Part shown: piece after piece, positions 1-12,793 of the stretch
How the letters are laid out: each line of letters opens with the position of its first letter
Numbering within the stretch: the first letter of the stretch is position 1
NCBI GenBank assembly: GCA_020002185.1
Contig: JAHLWY010000279.1
Coordinates: forward strand, 86,428 to 150,427
Direction of reading: 5' to 3'
DNA: 64,000 bases
From: Paraescarpia echinospica
Lineage: Eukaryota; Annelida; Polychaeta; Sabellida; Siboglinidae
Notes under the pieces: generated by a model
Told to the model about the DNA's origin: nothing
The model's database searches: none
Seen by the model: the letters and a program-made list of their open reading frames with translations, nothing else
Made by a program: the position numbers and the translations under genes

Positions 1-3000
1 GTGGCAATAGTACATTTAGTATTCACGAGACAAACATGTCAAAGTGATCGAAAACAATTCAGGCATATCACACGAAAATGGTATTTTCAAGTGCACTCTT
101 TAGGCGGACGGATCCTTAATGTGGTCTTACCCCAAAAAGATGTCCTGCATGTTACAAATCTTCACGAAGGCTAGACTGACATCAAGCTAAACAGATAACT
201 AGATTAACAACACAGGGGAATGTAGGTTACCCTTTCATCTCCGTCACGTAAGTTACAAGAAAATAGTACGTAAGATATGGGTGTGAAAACTCGTTCCCAT
301 TTTATGTTTTATCTTGTCTAATGCAGTAGTACATTTAGTATTCACGAGACAAACATGTCTCATATAAAAGTGATCGAAAACAATTCAGGCATATCACACT
401 AAAACGGTATTTTCAAGTGCACTCTTTCGGCGGACTGATCGTTAATGTGGTCTAACCCCAAATATATGTCCTGCATGTTACAAATTTTCACGAAGCCTAG
501 CCTGATATCAAGCTACACAGATAACTAGATTAGCCACAAAGGGGAACGTATGTAATCCTTTCATCTCCGTCACGTAAATTACAAGAAAATAGTACGTAAG
601 TTATGGGTGTGAAAACTCACTCCCATTTGATGTTTTATTTTGTCTAACGCAGTAGTACATTCTGTATTCACGAGAAAACATGTCCCATGTCAAAGTGATC
701 GAAAACTATTCACGCATATCACACACAAACGGTACTTTCAAGTGCACTCTTTCGGCGGACGGATCCTTAATATTGTCTTACCCCAAATATATGTCCTGCA
801 TGTTAGATATCTTCAAGAAGGCTAGACTGATATCTAGCAACACACATAAATAGATTAACCAGAAAGGGGAATGTATGTTACCCTTTCATCTCTGTCACAT
901 AATATATAAGAAAATAGTACGTAAGTTATGGGTGTGAAAACTCATTCCTATTTGATGTTTTATCTTGTCTAATACAGTAGTTCATTGAGTATTCACGAGA
1001 CAAACATGTCCCATGTCAAAGTGATCAAAACAAATACACGCATATCACACCAAAATGGTATTTTCAAGTGCACTCTTTCGGTGGACTGATCCTTAATGTG
1101 GTCTTACCCCAAATAGATGTCCAGCATGTTACAAATCTTCACGAAGACTAGACTGATATAATGCAACACACATAAATAGATTAACGACAAAGGGGAATGT
1201 ATGTTACGCTTTCATCTCAGCCACGTAATTTACAAGAAAAATGTACGTAAGATATTGGTGTGGAAACTCATTCCCATTTGGTGTTTTATCTTTTCTAATA
1301 CAGAAGTACATTCAGTATTCAAGAATAAAACATGTTCTATGTAAAAGTGATCGAGAAAAATTCACGAATATCACACGATAACGGTATTTTCAAGTGCACT
1401 CTTTCGGCGGACGGATCCTTAAAGTTGTGCTTCACCAAATAGATGTCCTGCATATTAGAAATCTTCACGATGGCTAGACTGATATCATGCAACACACATA
1501 ACTAGATTAATCAAAAAGGGGAATGTATGTTACTCTTTCATCTCACTCACATAAGTTACAAGAAAATAGTACGTAAGTTATGGGTGTGAAAACTCATTCC
1601 TATTTGATGTTTTACCTTGTCTAATACAGTAGTACATTGAATATTCACGAGACAAAACATGTCCCATGTCAAAGAGATCGAGAACACTTCGCACATATCA
1701 CAACAAAACGGTATTTTCAAGTGCACTCTTTCGGTGGACGGATCCTTAATGTGGTCTTACCCCAAATAGATGTCCTGCATGTAACACATCTTCACGAAGG
1801 CTAAACTGGTATCAAGCAACAAACATAACTAGATTAAACACAAAGGGGAATGTATGTTACTCTTTCATCTCCGTCACGTAAGTTACAAGAAAAAAGTACG
1901 TAAGTTATGGGTGTGAACTCATTCCAATTTGATGTTTTATTTTTTCTAATGCAGTAGTACATCCAGTATTCACGAGACAAACATGTCCCATATAATAGTG
2001 ATCGAAAATATTTCAGGCATATAACATTAAACGGTATTTTCAAGTGCACTCTTTCGGCGGACGGTTCTTTAAAGTGGTCTTACACCGAATAGATGTCCTG
2101 CATGTTACATATCTTCACGAAGGCTAGCCTGATATCAAGCTACACGTATAACTAAATTAGCCACAAAGGGGAACGCATGTTACCTTTTCATCTCTATCAC
2201 ATCAGTTACAAGAAAATAATACGTAAGTTAAGGGTGTGAAAACTCATCCACATTTGATGTTTTATCTTCTGTAATGCAGTAGTACATTCTGCAATTAATA
2301 CAAAAAAATATTAACGCATTTCAGACAAAAACGATATTTTCTAGTGCACTCTTTCGGCGGACGGATCCTTAATATTGTCATACCCCAAATAGATGTCCTG
2401 CATGTTACACATCTTCAGGAGGGCTAGAATGATATAAAGCAACACACATCAATAGATTATTGACAAAGGGGAATGTATGTTACGCTTTCATCTCCGTCAC
2501 ATAATTTACAAGAAAATAGTACGTAAGATATTATTGTGGAAACTCATTCCTATTTGGTGTTTTATATTGCGTAATGCAGTAGTATATTCAGTATTCAAGA
2601 GACAAACATGTCCCATTTCAAAGTTATCGAGAAAAAATCACGCATATCATACCAAAACGGTATTTTCAAGGGGATTCTTTCGGCGGACGGATCGCTAAGG
2701 TTGTGCTTCCCCAAATAGATGTCCTGCATGTTACAATTCTTCACTTTGGCTAGACTGATATCGAGCAACACACTTAACTAGATTAATCACAAAGGCGAAT
2801 GTATGTTACCCTTTCATCTCCGTCACGTATGTTACAAGAAAATAGTACGTAAGTTATAGGTGTGAAAACTCATTCCCATTTGATGTTTTATCTTGTCTAA
2901 TGCAGCAGCACATTCAGTATTCACGAATCAAACATGCCCCATTTAAAGTGATCGAGAAATATTCACGCATATCACACTGAAACGGTATTTTTAAGTGCAC

Positions 3001-6000
3001 TCTTTCAGCGGACGTATCCTTAATGTGGTCTTACCCCAAATAAATGTCGTGCAAGTTACAAGTCTTCACGAAGGTTAGACTGACATCAAGTGACACATAT
3101 AACTAGATTAAACGAAAAGGGGAATGAATGTTACCCATTCGTCTCCGTCACGTAAGTTACAAGAAAATAGTACGTAAGTTATAGGTGTGAAAACTCATTC
3201 CCATTTGATGTTTTATCTTGTCTAATGCAGTATTACATTCAGTTTTCTCGAAACAAACATGTCCCATGTCAAAGTGATCGAAAAAAAATCACGCATATCA
3301 CACCAAAACGGTATTTTCAAATGCACTCTTTCGGCGGACGGATCCGTAATGTTGTCTTACCCCAAATTGATGTCCTGCATGTTACATATCTTCACGAATG
3401 CTAGACTGATATCAAGCTACACATAAAACTAGATTAACCGTAAAGGGGAATGTATGTTACTCTTTCATCTCCGTCACGTAAGTTACAAGAAAATAGTACG
3501 TAAGTTATAGGTGTGAAAATTCATTCCCATTTGATGTTTTATCTTGTTTAATGCAGCAGTACATCCAGTATTAACGAATCAAACATGCCCCATGTAAAGT
3601 GATCCAACAAAAATCACGCATATCACACCAAAACGGTATTTTCAAGTGCACTCTTTCGGCGGATGGATACGTAATGTGTTCTTACTCTAAATTGATGTCC
3701 TGCATGATACAAATCTTCACGAAGGCTAGACTGATATCAAGCACCACATATAACTAGATTAACCGCAAAGAGGAATGATTGTTACCCATTCATCTCCGTC
3801 ACGTAAGTTACAAGAAAATAGTACGTAAGTTATGGGTGTGAAAACACATTCCCATTTGATATTTTATCTTGTCTAATGCACTAGTACATTCTGTATTCTC
3901 GAAACAAACGTGTCCCATCACAAAGTGATCGAAAAAAATTCACGTATATCACATCAAAACGGTATTTCCAAGTGCATTCTTTCGGCGGACGGATCCGTAA
4001 TGTGGTCTTACCCAAAATTAATGTCCTGCATGTTACAAATCTTCACGAAGGCTAAACTGATATCATCCTACACATATAACAAGATTAACCGTAAAGGGGA
4101 ATGTATGTTACCGTTCATCTCCGACACGTAAGTTACAAGAAAATAGTATGTAAGTTATGGGTGTGAAAACTCAATCCCATTTGATGTTTTATGTTGTTTA
4201 ATGCAGAAGTGCATTCAGTATTCTCGAAACAAAACATGTCCCATGTCAAAGTGATCGAAAAAATTCACGCATATCACACCAAAACAATATTTTCAAGTGC
4301 ACTCTTTCGGCGGACGGATCCGTAATGTGGTCTTACCCCAAATTAATGTCCTGCATGTTACATATCTTCACGAAGGCTAGACTGATATCAAGCTACACAT
4401 AAAACTAGATTAACCGCAAACGGGAACGCATGTTACCATTTCATCTCCGTCACGTAAGTTACAAGAAAATAGTACGTAAGTTATGGGTGTGAAAACTCAT
4501 TCCCATTTGATGTTTTATGTTGTCTAATGCAGTAGTATGTTCAGTATTCTCGAAACAAACATGTCCCGTGTCAAAGTGATCGAAGAAAATTCACGCATAT
4601 CACACCAAAACGGTATTTTGAAGTGCACTCTTTCGGCAGACGGATCTGTAGTGTGGTCTTAACCCAAATTGATGTCCTGCATGTCAGAAATCTTCACGAA
4701 GGCTAGAATAATATCAAGCTACACATATAACTAGATTAACCGCAAAGGGGAATGCATGTTACGCTTTCATCTCCGTCACGTAGTTACAAGAAAATAGTAC
4801 GTAAGTTATGGGTGTGAAAAGTCATTACTGTTTGATATTTTATCTTGTCTAATGCAGTAGTACATTCAGTATTCACGAAACAAACATGTCACATGTCAAA
4901 GTGATCGGTAAAAAATCATGCATATCACATAAAAACTTTATTTTGAAGTGCACTCTTTCGGCGGACGGATCCGCAGTGTGGTCTTATCCCAAATTGATGA
5001 CCTGCATGTTACAAATCTTCAAGAAGGCTAGACTGATATCAAGCTACACATACAACTAGATTAACCGCAAAGCGGAATGTATATTACCCTTTCATCTCTG
5101 TCACTTAAGTTACAAGAAAATAGTACATAAGTTTTGGGTGTGAAAACTCATTCCCATTTGAAGTTTTATCTTGTCTAATGCAGTAGTACATTCAGTATTC
5201 TCGAAAAAAACATGTCCCATGTCAAAATGTTCGAAACAAATTCACTCATATCACACGAAAACGGTATTTTCAAGCGCATTCTTTCGGCGGACCGATCCGT
5301 AATGTGGTCTTACCCCAAATTGATGTCATGCATGTTACAAATCTTCACGAAGGCTAGTCTGATATCAAGCTACACATATAACTAGATTAACAGCAAAGGG
5401 GAATGTATATTACCCTTTCATCTCCGTCAATTAAGTTACAAGAAAATAGTACGTAAGTTATGGGTGTGAAAACCCATTGCCATTTGATGTTTTATCTTGT
5501 CTAATGCAGTAGTGCATTCAGTATTCTCGAAACAAAACATGTACCATGTCAAAGTGATCGAAATAAAATCACGCATATCACACCAAAACGGTATTTTCAA
5601 GTGCACTCTTTCGGCGGACGGATCCGTAATATGGTCTTACTCTGAATTGATGTCATGCATGATAACAATCTTCACGAAGGCTAGACTGATATCAAGCTAC
5701 ACATATAACCAGATTAACCGCATAGGGGAATGTATGTTACCCTTTCATCTCCGTCACGTAAGTTACAAGAAAATAGTACGTAAGTTATAGGTGTGAAAAC
5801 TCATTTCCATTTGATGTTTTATCTTGTCTAATGCAGTAGTACATCCAGTATTCTCGAAACAAACGTGTCCCATCACAAAGTGATTGAAAACAATTCACGC
5901 ATAACACACAAAACGGTATTTTCAAGTGTACTCTTTCGGCGGACGGATCCGTAATGTGGTCTTACCCCAAATTAATGTCATGCATGTTACATATCTTCAC

Positions 6001-7994
6001 GAAGGCTAGACTGATATCAAGCTACACATAAAACTAGATTAACCGTAAATGGGAATGTATGTTACCATTTCATCTCCGTCACTGTAAGTTACAAGAAAAT
6101 AGTACGTAAGTTATGGGTGTGAAAACTAATTCCCATTTGATGTGTTATGTTGTCTAATGCAGTAGTACGTTCAGTATTCTCTAAAAAAAAATGTCCCGTG
6201 TCAAAATGATCGAACAAAATTCACGCATATCACACCAAAACGGTATTTTGAAGTGCACTCTTTCGGCGGACGGATCCGTAATGTGGTCTTAACCCAAATT
6301 GATGTCCTGCATGTCACAAATCTTCACGAAGGCTAAACTGGTATCAAGCAACAAACATAACTAGATTAAACAGAAAGGGGAACGTACGCTACATATTCAT
6401 CTCCATCACGTCAGTTACAAGAACATAGTATGTAAGTTATGGGTGTGAAAACTCATTCCTATTTGATGTTTTATCTTGTCTAATACAGTAGTACATTGAG
6501 TATGCACGAGACAAAACATGTCCCATGTCAAAGTGATCGAGAACACTTCACACATATCACAACAAAACGGTATTTTCAAGTGCACTCTTTCGGTGGACGG
6601 ATCCTTAATGTGGTCTTACCCCAAATAGATGTCCTGCATGTAACAAATCTTCACGAAGGCTAAACTGGTATCAAGCAACAAACATAACTAGATTAAACAA
6701 AAAGGGGAATGTATGTTACTCTTTCGTCTCCGTTACGTAAGTTACAAGAAAAAAGTACGTAAGTTATGGGTGTGAACTCATTCCAATTTGATGTTTTATT
6801 TTGTCTAATGCAGTAGTACATCCAGTATTCACGAGACAAACATGTCCCATATCAAAGTGATAGAAAACATTTCAGGCATATCACATTAAACGGTATTTTC
6901 AAGTGCACTCTTTCGGCGGACGGATCTTTAAAGAGGTCTTTCACCGAATAGATGTCCTGCATGTTACATATCTTCACGAAGACTAGCCTGATATCAAGCT
7001 ACACATATAACTAAATTAGCCACAAAGGGGAACGTATGTTACCTTTTCATCTCCATTACGTCAGTTACAAGAAAATAATACGTAAGTTAAGGGTGTGAAA
7101 ACTCATTCACATTTGATGTTTTATATTCTGTAATGCAGTAGTACATTCACGTGACAAATATGTCCCATGTCAAAGTGATCGAAAACAATATTCACGCATT
7201 TCAGACAAAAACGATATTTTCTAGTGCACTCTTTCGGCGGACGGATCGTTAAGGTTGTGCTTCCCCAAATAGATGTCCTGCATGTTACAATTCTTCACTA
7301 TGGCTAGACTGATATCGAGCAACACACTTAACTAGATTAATCACAAAGGCGAATGTATGTTACCCTTTCATCTTCGTCACTTATGTTACAAGAAAATAGT
7401 ACGTAAGTTATGGGTGTGGAAACTCATACCCATTTGATGTTTTATCTCTTCTAATGCAGCAGCCCATTCAGTATTCACGAATCAAACATGCCCCATGTAA
7501 AGTGATCGAGAAATATTCACGCATATCACACCGAAACGGTATTTTTAAGTGCACTCTTTCAGCGGACGGATCCTTAATGTGGTCTTACCCCAAATTGATT
7601 TCCTGCATGTTGCAAATCTTCACGAAGGCTAGACTGATAACAAATGACACATATAACTAGATTAAACGAAAAGGGGAATGAATGTTACCCATCCGTCTCC
7701 GTCACGTAAGTTACAAGAAAATAGTACGTAAGTTATTGATGTGAAAAGTCATTCCCATTTGATGTTTTATCTTGTCTAATGCAGTAGTGCATTCAGTATT
7801 CTCGAAACAAAACATGTCCCTTGTCAAAGTGATCGAAACAAAATCACGCATATCACACCAAAACGGTATTTTCAAGTGCACTCTTTCGGCGGACGGATCC
7901 GTAATATGGTCTTACCCCAAATTGATGTCCTGCATGTTACATATCTTCACCAATGCTAGACTGATATCAAGCTACACATAAAACTAGATTAACC
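1..7994 (+). repeat. Satellite array, left arm (about 24 monomers, + orientation)
   Basis: Tandem monomers of about 325 bp run head to tail, phased here by GGATCC or a one-base variant (for example at 110, 4316, 4967, 5620 and 7895). From 110 to 7,895 there are 24 monomers averaging about 324 bp. Landmarks in order are GTGCACTC, CGGCGGACGGATCC, GATGTCCTGCATGTTACA, GATATCAAGC, AAGGGGAATG, CATCTCCGTCACGTAAGTTA, a second ACGTAAGTTA, and CATTTGATGTTTTAT. Neighbouring monomers differ at many positions and several carry small deletions, so this arm looks older or less homogenised than the right arm. No gene is seen. Confidence 0.97.
2063..2362 (+). repeat. Short satellite monomer (300 bp)
   Basis: Distance between the GGATCC-equivalent positions is 300 bp rather than about 325. 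The missing part lies near 2,288-2,310, where the usual GTATTCACGAGACAAACATG and following AAAGTGATCG segment is replaced by a short A-rich stretch. A related monomer at about 6,922-7,242 shares the downstream variant (CATTTCAGACAAAAACGATA) but lacks only a few bases. The deletion in the 300-bp copy is therefore private to it. Confidence 0.8.
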
Positions 7995-8023
7995 AATTTT
8001 GGGTAAGACCACATTACGGATCC
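7895..8023. other. Polarity-switch junction of the satellite (inverted repeat centre)
   Basis: Up to 7,994 the monomers read ...CTTACCCCAAATTGATGTCC...ACTAGATTAACC. From 7,995 the sequence continues AATTTTGGGTAAGACCAC, which is the reverse complement of an earlier part of the monomer. GGATCC at 7,895-7,900 and at 8,018-8,023 place the symmetry centre at about 7,959. The spacer between arms is 7,924-7,994 (about 71 nt). The orientation change is read directly; whether it arose by inversion, breakage and fusion, or misassembly is not known. Confidence 0.95.
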
Positions 8024-11000
8024 GTCCGCGCAAAGAGTGAACTTAAAAATACCGTTTTTGTGTGTTATGCGTGAATTTTTTTCGATCACTTTGTGATGGG
8101 ACACGTTTGTTTTGAGAATACTGAATGTACTACTGCTTTAAACAAGATAAACCATCAAATGGGAATAAGTTTTCACACCAATAACTTACGAACTATTTTC
8201 TTGTTACTTACGTGATGGAGATAAAAGGGTAACATACATTCCCCTTTGCGGTTAATCTAGTTATATGTGTAGCTTGATATCAGTCTAGCCTTCTTGAAGA
8301 TTTGTAACATGCAGGACATCAATTAGGGGTAAGACCACATTACGGATCCGTCCGTGCAAAGAGTGCACTTGAAAATACCGTTTTTGCGTGTTATGCGTGA
8401 ATTTTTTTTGATCACTTTGTGATGGGACACGTTTGTTTCGAGAATACTGGATGTACTACTGCATTAGACAACATAAAACATCAAATGGGAATGAGTTTTC
8501 ACACCTATAACTTACGTAATATTTTCTTGTATCTTACGTGACGGAGATGAAAGGGTAACATACATTCCCCTTTGCGGTTAATCTAGTTATATGAGTAACT
8601 TGATATCACGCTAGCCATCGTGAAGATTTGTAACATGCAGGACATCAATTTGTGGTAAGACCACATTACTGATCCGTCCGCGCAAAGAATGCACTTGAAA
8701 ATACCGTTTTGGTGTGATTTGCGTGAATTTGTTTCGATCACTTTGTTATGGGACACGTTTGTTTCGAGAATACTGGATGAACTACTGCATTAGACAAGAT
8801 AAAACAAAAAATGGGAATGCGTTTTCACACCTATAACTTACGTACTATTTTCTTGTAACTTACGTGACGGAGATGAAAGGGTAACATACATTCCCCTTTG
8901 CGGTTAATCTAGTTATATGTCTAGCTTGATATCAGTCTAGCCTTCTTGACGATTTGTAACATGGAGGACATCAATTTGGGGTAAGACCTCATTACGGATC
9001 CGTCCGCACAAAGAGTGCACTTGAAAATACCGTTTTGGTGTGTTATGCGTGAAATTTTTTCGATCACTTTGTGATGGGACACGTTTGTTTCGAGAATACT
9101 GGATGTACTACTGCATTAGACAAGATAAAACATCAAATGGAAATGAGTTTTCACACCTATAACTTACGTACTATTTTCTTGTATCTTACGTGACGGAGAT
9201 GAAAGGGTAACATACATTCCCCTTTGCGGTTAATCTAGTTATATGAGGAACTTGATATCAAGCTAGCCTTCGTGAAGATTTGTAACATGCAGGACATCAA
9301 TTTGGGGAAAGACCACATTACTGATCCGTCCGCGCAAAGAGTGCACTTGAAAATACCGTTTTGGTGTGATATGCGTGAATTTGTTTCGATCACTTTGTGA
9401 TGGGACACGTTTGTTTCGAGAATACTGGATGAACTACTGCATTAGGCAAGATAAAACAAAAAATGGGAATGCGTTTTCACACCTATAACTTACGTACTAT
9501 TTTCTTGTAACTTACGTGACGGAGATGAAAGGGTAACATACATTCCCCTTTGCGGTTACTCTAGTTATATGGGTAGCTTGATTTCAGTCTACCCTTCTTG
9601 AAGTTTTGTAACATGCAGGACATCAATTTGGGGTAAGACCACATTACGGATCCGTCCGTGCAAAGAGTGCACTTGAAAATACCGTTTTTGTGTGTTATGC
9701 GTGAATTTGTTTCGATCACTTTGTGATGGGACACGTTTCTTTCGAGAATACTGAATGTACTACTGCATTAGACAAGATGAAACATCAAATGGAAATGAGT
9801 TGTCACTCCTATAACTTACGTACTATTTTCTTGTAACTTACGTGACGGAGATGAAAGGGTAACATACATTCCCCTTTGCGGTTAATGTAGTTATATGTGT
9901 AGCTTGATATCAGTCTAGCCTTCGTGAAGATCTGTAACACGCAGGACATCAATTTGGGGTAAGACCACATTACGGATCCGTCGACACAATGAGTGCACTT
10001 TAAAATACTGTTTTGGTGTGATATGCGTGAATTTCTTTGATCACTTTGTGATGGGACACGTTTGTTTCGAGAATACTGAATGTACTACTGCATTAGACAA
10101 TATACAACATCAAATGAGAATGAGTTTTCACACGAATAACTTACGAACTATTTTCTTGTAACTTACGTGACGGAGATGAAAGGGTAACATACATTCCCCT
10201 TTGCGGTTAATCTAGTTATATGTGTAGCTTTATATCAGTCTAGCCTTCGTGAAGATTTGTAACATGCAGGACATCAATTTGGGGTAAGTCCACATTACGG
10301 ATCCGTCGGCACAATGAGTGCACTTTAAAATACTGTTTTGGTGTGATATGCGTGAATTTTTTTTGATCACTTTGTGATGGGACACGTTTGTTTCGAGATT
10401 ACTGGAAGTACTACTGCATTAGAAATGATAAAACATCAAATGGGAATGAGTTTTCACACCTATAACTTACGTACTATTTTGTTGTAACTTACGTGACGGA
10501 GATTTAAGGGTAACATACATTCCCCTTTGCGGTTAATCTAGTTGTATGTGTAGCTTGATATCAGTCTAGCCTGCGTGAAGATTTGTAACATGCAGGACAT
10601 CAATTTGAGGTAAGACCACATTACGGATCCGTCCGCGCAAAGAGTGCACTTGAAAATACCGTTTTTGTGTGTTATGCGTGAATTTGTTTTCGATCACTTT
10701 CTGATGGGGCACGTTTGTTTCGAGAATACTGGATGAACTACTGAATTAGACAAGATAAAACAACAAATGGGAATGCGTTTTCACACCTATAACTTACGTA
10801 CTATTTTCTTGTAACTTACGTGACGGAGATGAAAGGGTAACATACATTCCCCTTTGCGGTTAATCTAGTTATATGTGTAGCTTGATATCAGTCTAGCCTT
10901 CGTGAAGATTTGTAACATGCAGGACATCAATTTGGGGTAAGACCACATTACGGATCCGTCCGCCGAAAGAGTGCACTTCAAAATACCGTTTTGGTGTGAT

Positions 11001-12791
11001 ATGCGTGATTTCTGTTGGATGACTTTACATGGGGCATGTCTGATTCCTGAATACTGGATGTACTGCTGCATTAAACAAGACAAAACGTCAAATGGGAATG
11101 AGTTTTCACACCTATAACTTACGTACTATTTTTTTGTAACTTACGTTACGGAGATGAAAGGGTAACATACATTCCCCTTTGCGGTTAATCTAGTTTTATG
11201 TGTAACTTGATATCAGTCTAGCCTTCGTGAAGATATGTAACATGCAGGACATCTATTCGGTGTAAGACCACTTTAAAGATCCGTCCGCCGAAAGAGTGCA
11301 CTTGAAAATACCGTTTAATGTGATATGCCTGAAATGTTTTCGATCACTTTTATATGGGACATGTTTGTCTCGTGAATACTGTATGTACTACTGCATTAGA
11401 CTAAATAAAACATCAAATTGGAATGAGTTCACACCCATAACTTACGTACTTTTTTCTTGTAACTTACGTGACGGAGATGAAAGAGTAACATACATTCCCC
11501 TTTGAGTTTAATCTAGTTATGTTTGTTGCTTGATACCAGTTTAGCCTTCGTGGAGATTTTGTACATGCAGGACATCTATTTGGGGTAAGACCACATTAAG
11601 GATCCGTCCACCGAAAGAGTGCACTTGAAAATACCGTTTTGTTGTGATATGTGTGAAGTGGTCTCGATCACTTTGACATGGGACATGTTTTGTCTCGTGA
11701 ATACTCAATGTACTACTGTATTAGACAAGATAAAACATCAAATAGGAATGAGTTTTCACACCCATAACTTACGTACTATTTTCTTGTAACTGACGTGATG
11801 GAGATGAAAAGGTAGCATACGTTCCCTTTTGTGTTTAATCTAGTTATGTTTGTTGCATGATACCAATTTAGCCTTCGTGAAGATTTGTGACATGCAGGAC
11901 ATCAATTTGGGTTAAGACCACATTACGGATCCGTCCGCCGAAAGAGTGCACTTCAAAATACCGTTTTGTTGTGATATGCGTGAATTTTTTTCGATCACTT
12001 TGACACGGGACATGTTTGTTTCGAGAATACTGAACGTACTACTGCATTAGACAACATAAAACATAAAATGGGAATGAGTTTTCACACCCATAACTTACGT
12101 ACTATTTTTTTGTAACTTACGTGACCTAGATGAAAGGGTAACATACGTTCCCATTTGCGGTTAATCTAGTTTTATGTGTAGCTTGATATCAGTCTAACCT
12201 TCGTGAAGATATGTAACATGCAGGACATTAATTTAGGGTAAGACCACATTACGGATCCGTCCACCGAAAGAGTGCACTTGAAAATACCGTTTTTGTATGT
12301 TATGCGTGAATTTTTTTCAATCACTTTGTGATGGGACACGTTTGTTTCGAGAATACTGGATGTACTACTGCATTAGACAAGATAAAACATCAAATGGAAT
12401 TTCGATCACTTTGACACTTTTGTTTTGTTTCGAGAATACTTTATGCACTACTGCATTAGACAAGATAAAACATCAAATGGGAATGAGTTTTCACACCCAT
12501 AACTTACGTACTATTTTCTTGTTTATCTAGTTACAGGTGTAGCTTGAAATCAGTCTAGCCTTCGTGAAGATTTGTAAAATGCAGGTCATCAATTTGGGGT
12601 AAGACCACACTACGGATCCGTCCGCCGAAAGAGTGCACTTCAAAATAACGTTTTGATGTGATATGGGTGAATTTTTATCGATCACTTTGACATGTGACAT
12701 GTTTGTTTCGTGAATACTGAATGTACTACTGCATTAGACAAGATAAAATATCAAATGGGAATGACTTTTCACACCCATAACTTACGTACTA
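7995..12791 (-). repeat. Satellite array, right arm part 1 (D then C subfamilies)
   Basis: These are the same monomers as the left arm, read in reverse complement. From 7,995 to about 11,230 most copies are subfamily D: GATGGGACACG, ACCTATAACTT and CGCAAAGAGTGCAC. From about 11,230 the copies switch to C types with CCGCCGAAAGAGTGCAC and ACCCATAACTT. The first retrotransposon fragment interrupts the last monomer at its TACGTACTA site. No gene is seen. Confidence 0.96.
12253..12613 (-). repeat. Rearranged satellite monomer (about 361 bp)
   Basis: A segment beginning TCGAGAATACT is repeated within the monomer, and the part between CTTGT and TTATCTAG that normally carries AACTTACGTGACGGAG to TTTGCGG is missing. 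The second copy of the segment here reads ACACTTTTGTTTTG, three bases shorter than in its relatives. Confidence 0.88.
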
Positions 12792-12793
12792 CT

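Noticed and set aside
11980..12015. Possible CENP-B box (TTCG...CGGG in the TTCGATCACTTTGACACGGG block)
   Set aside because: The spacing between TTCG and CGGG is 12 bases and the internal A is misplaced; the known box needs TTCG, four bases, A, two bases, CGGG. Centromere function cannot be claimed from it.
12710..12793. An apparent start codon upstream of the retrotransposon frame
   Set aside because: This part is satellite sequence that is open by chance into the insertion, and the element is truncated there. It is not a native start.
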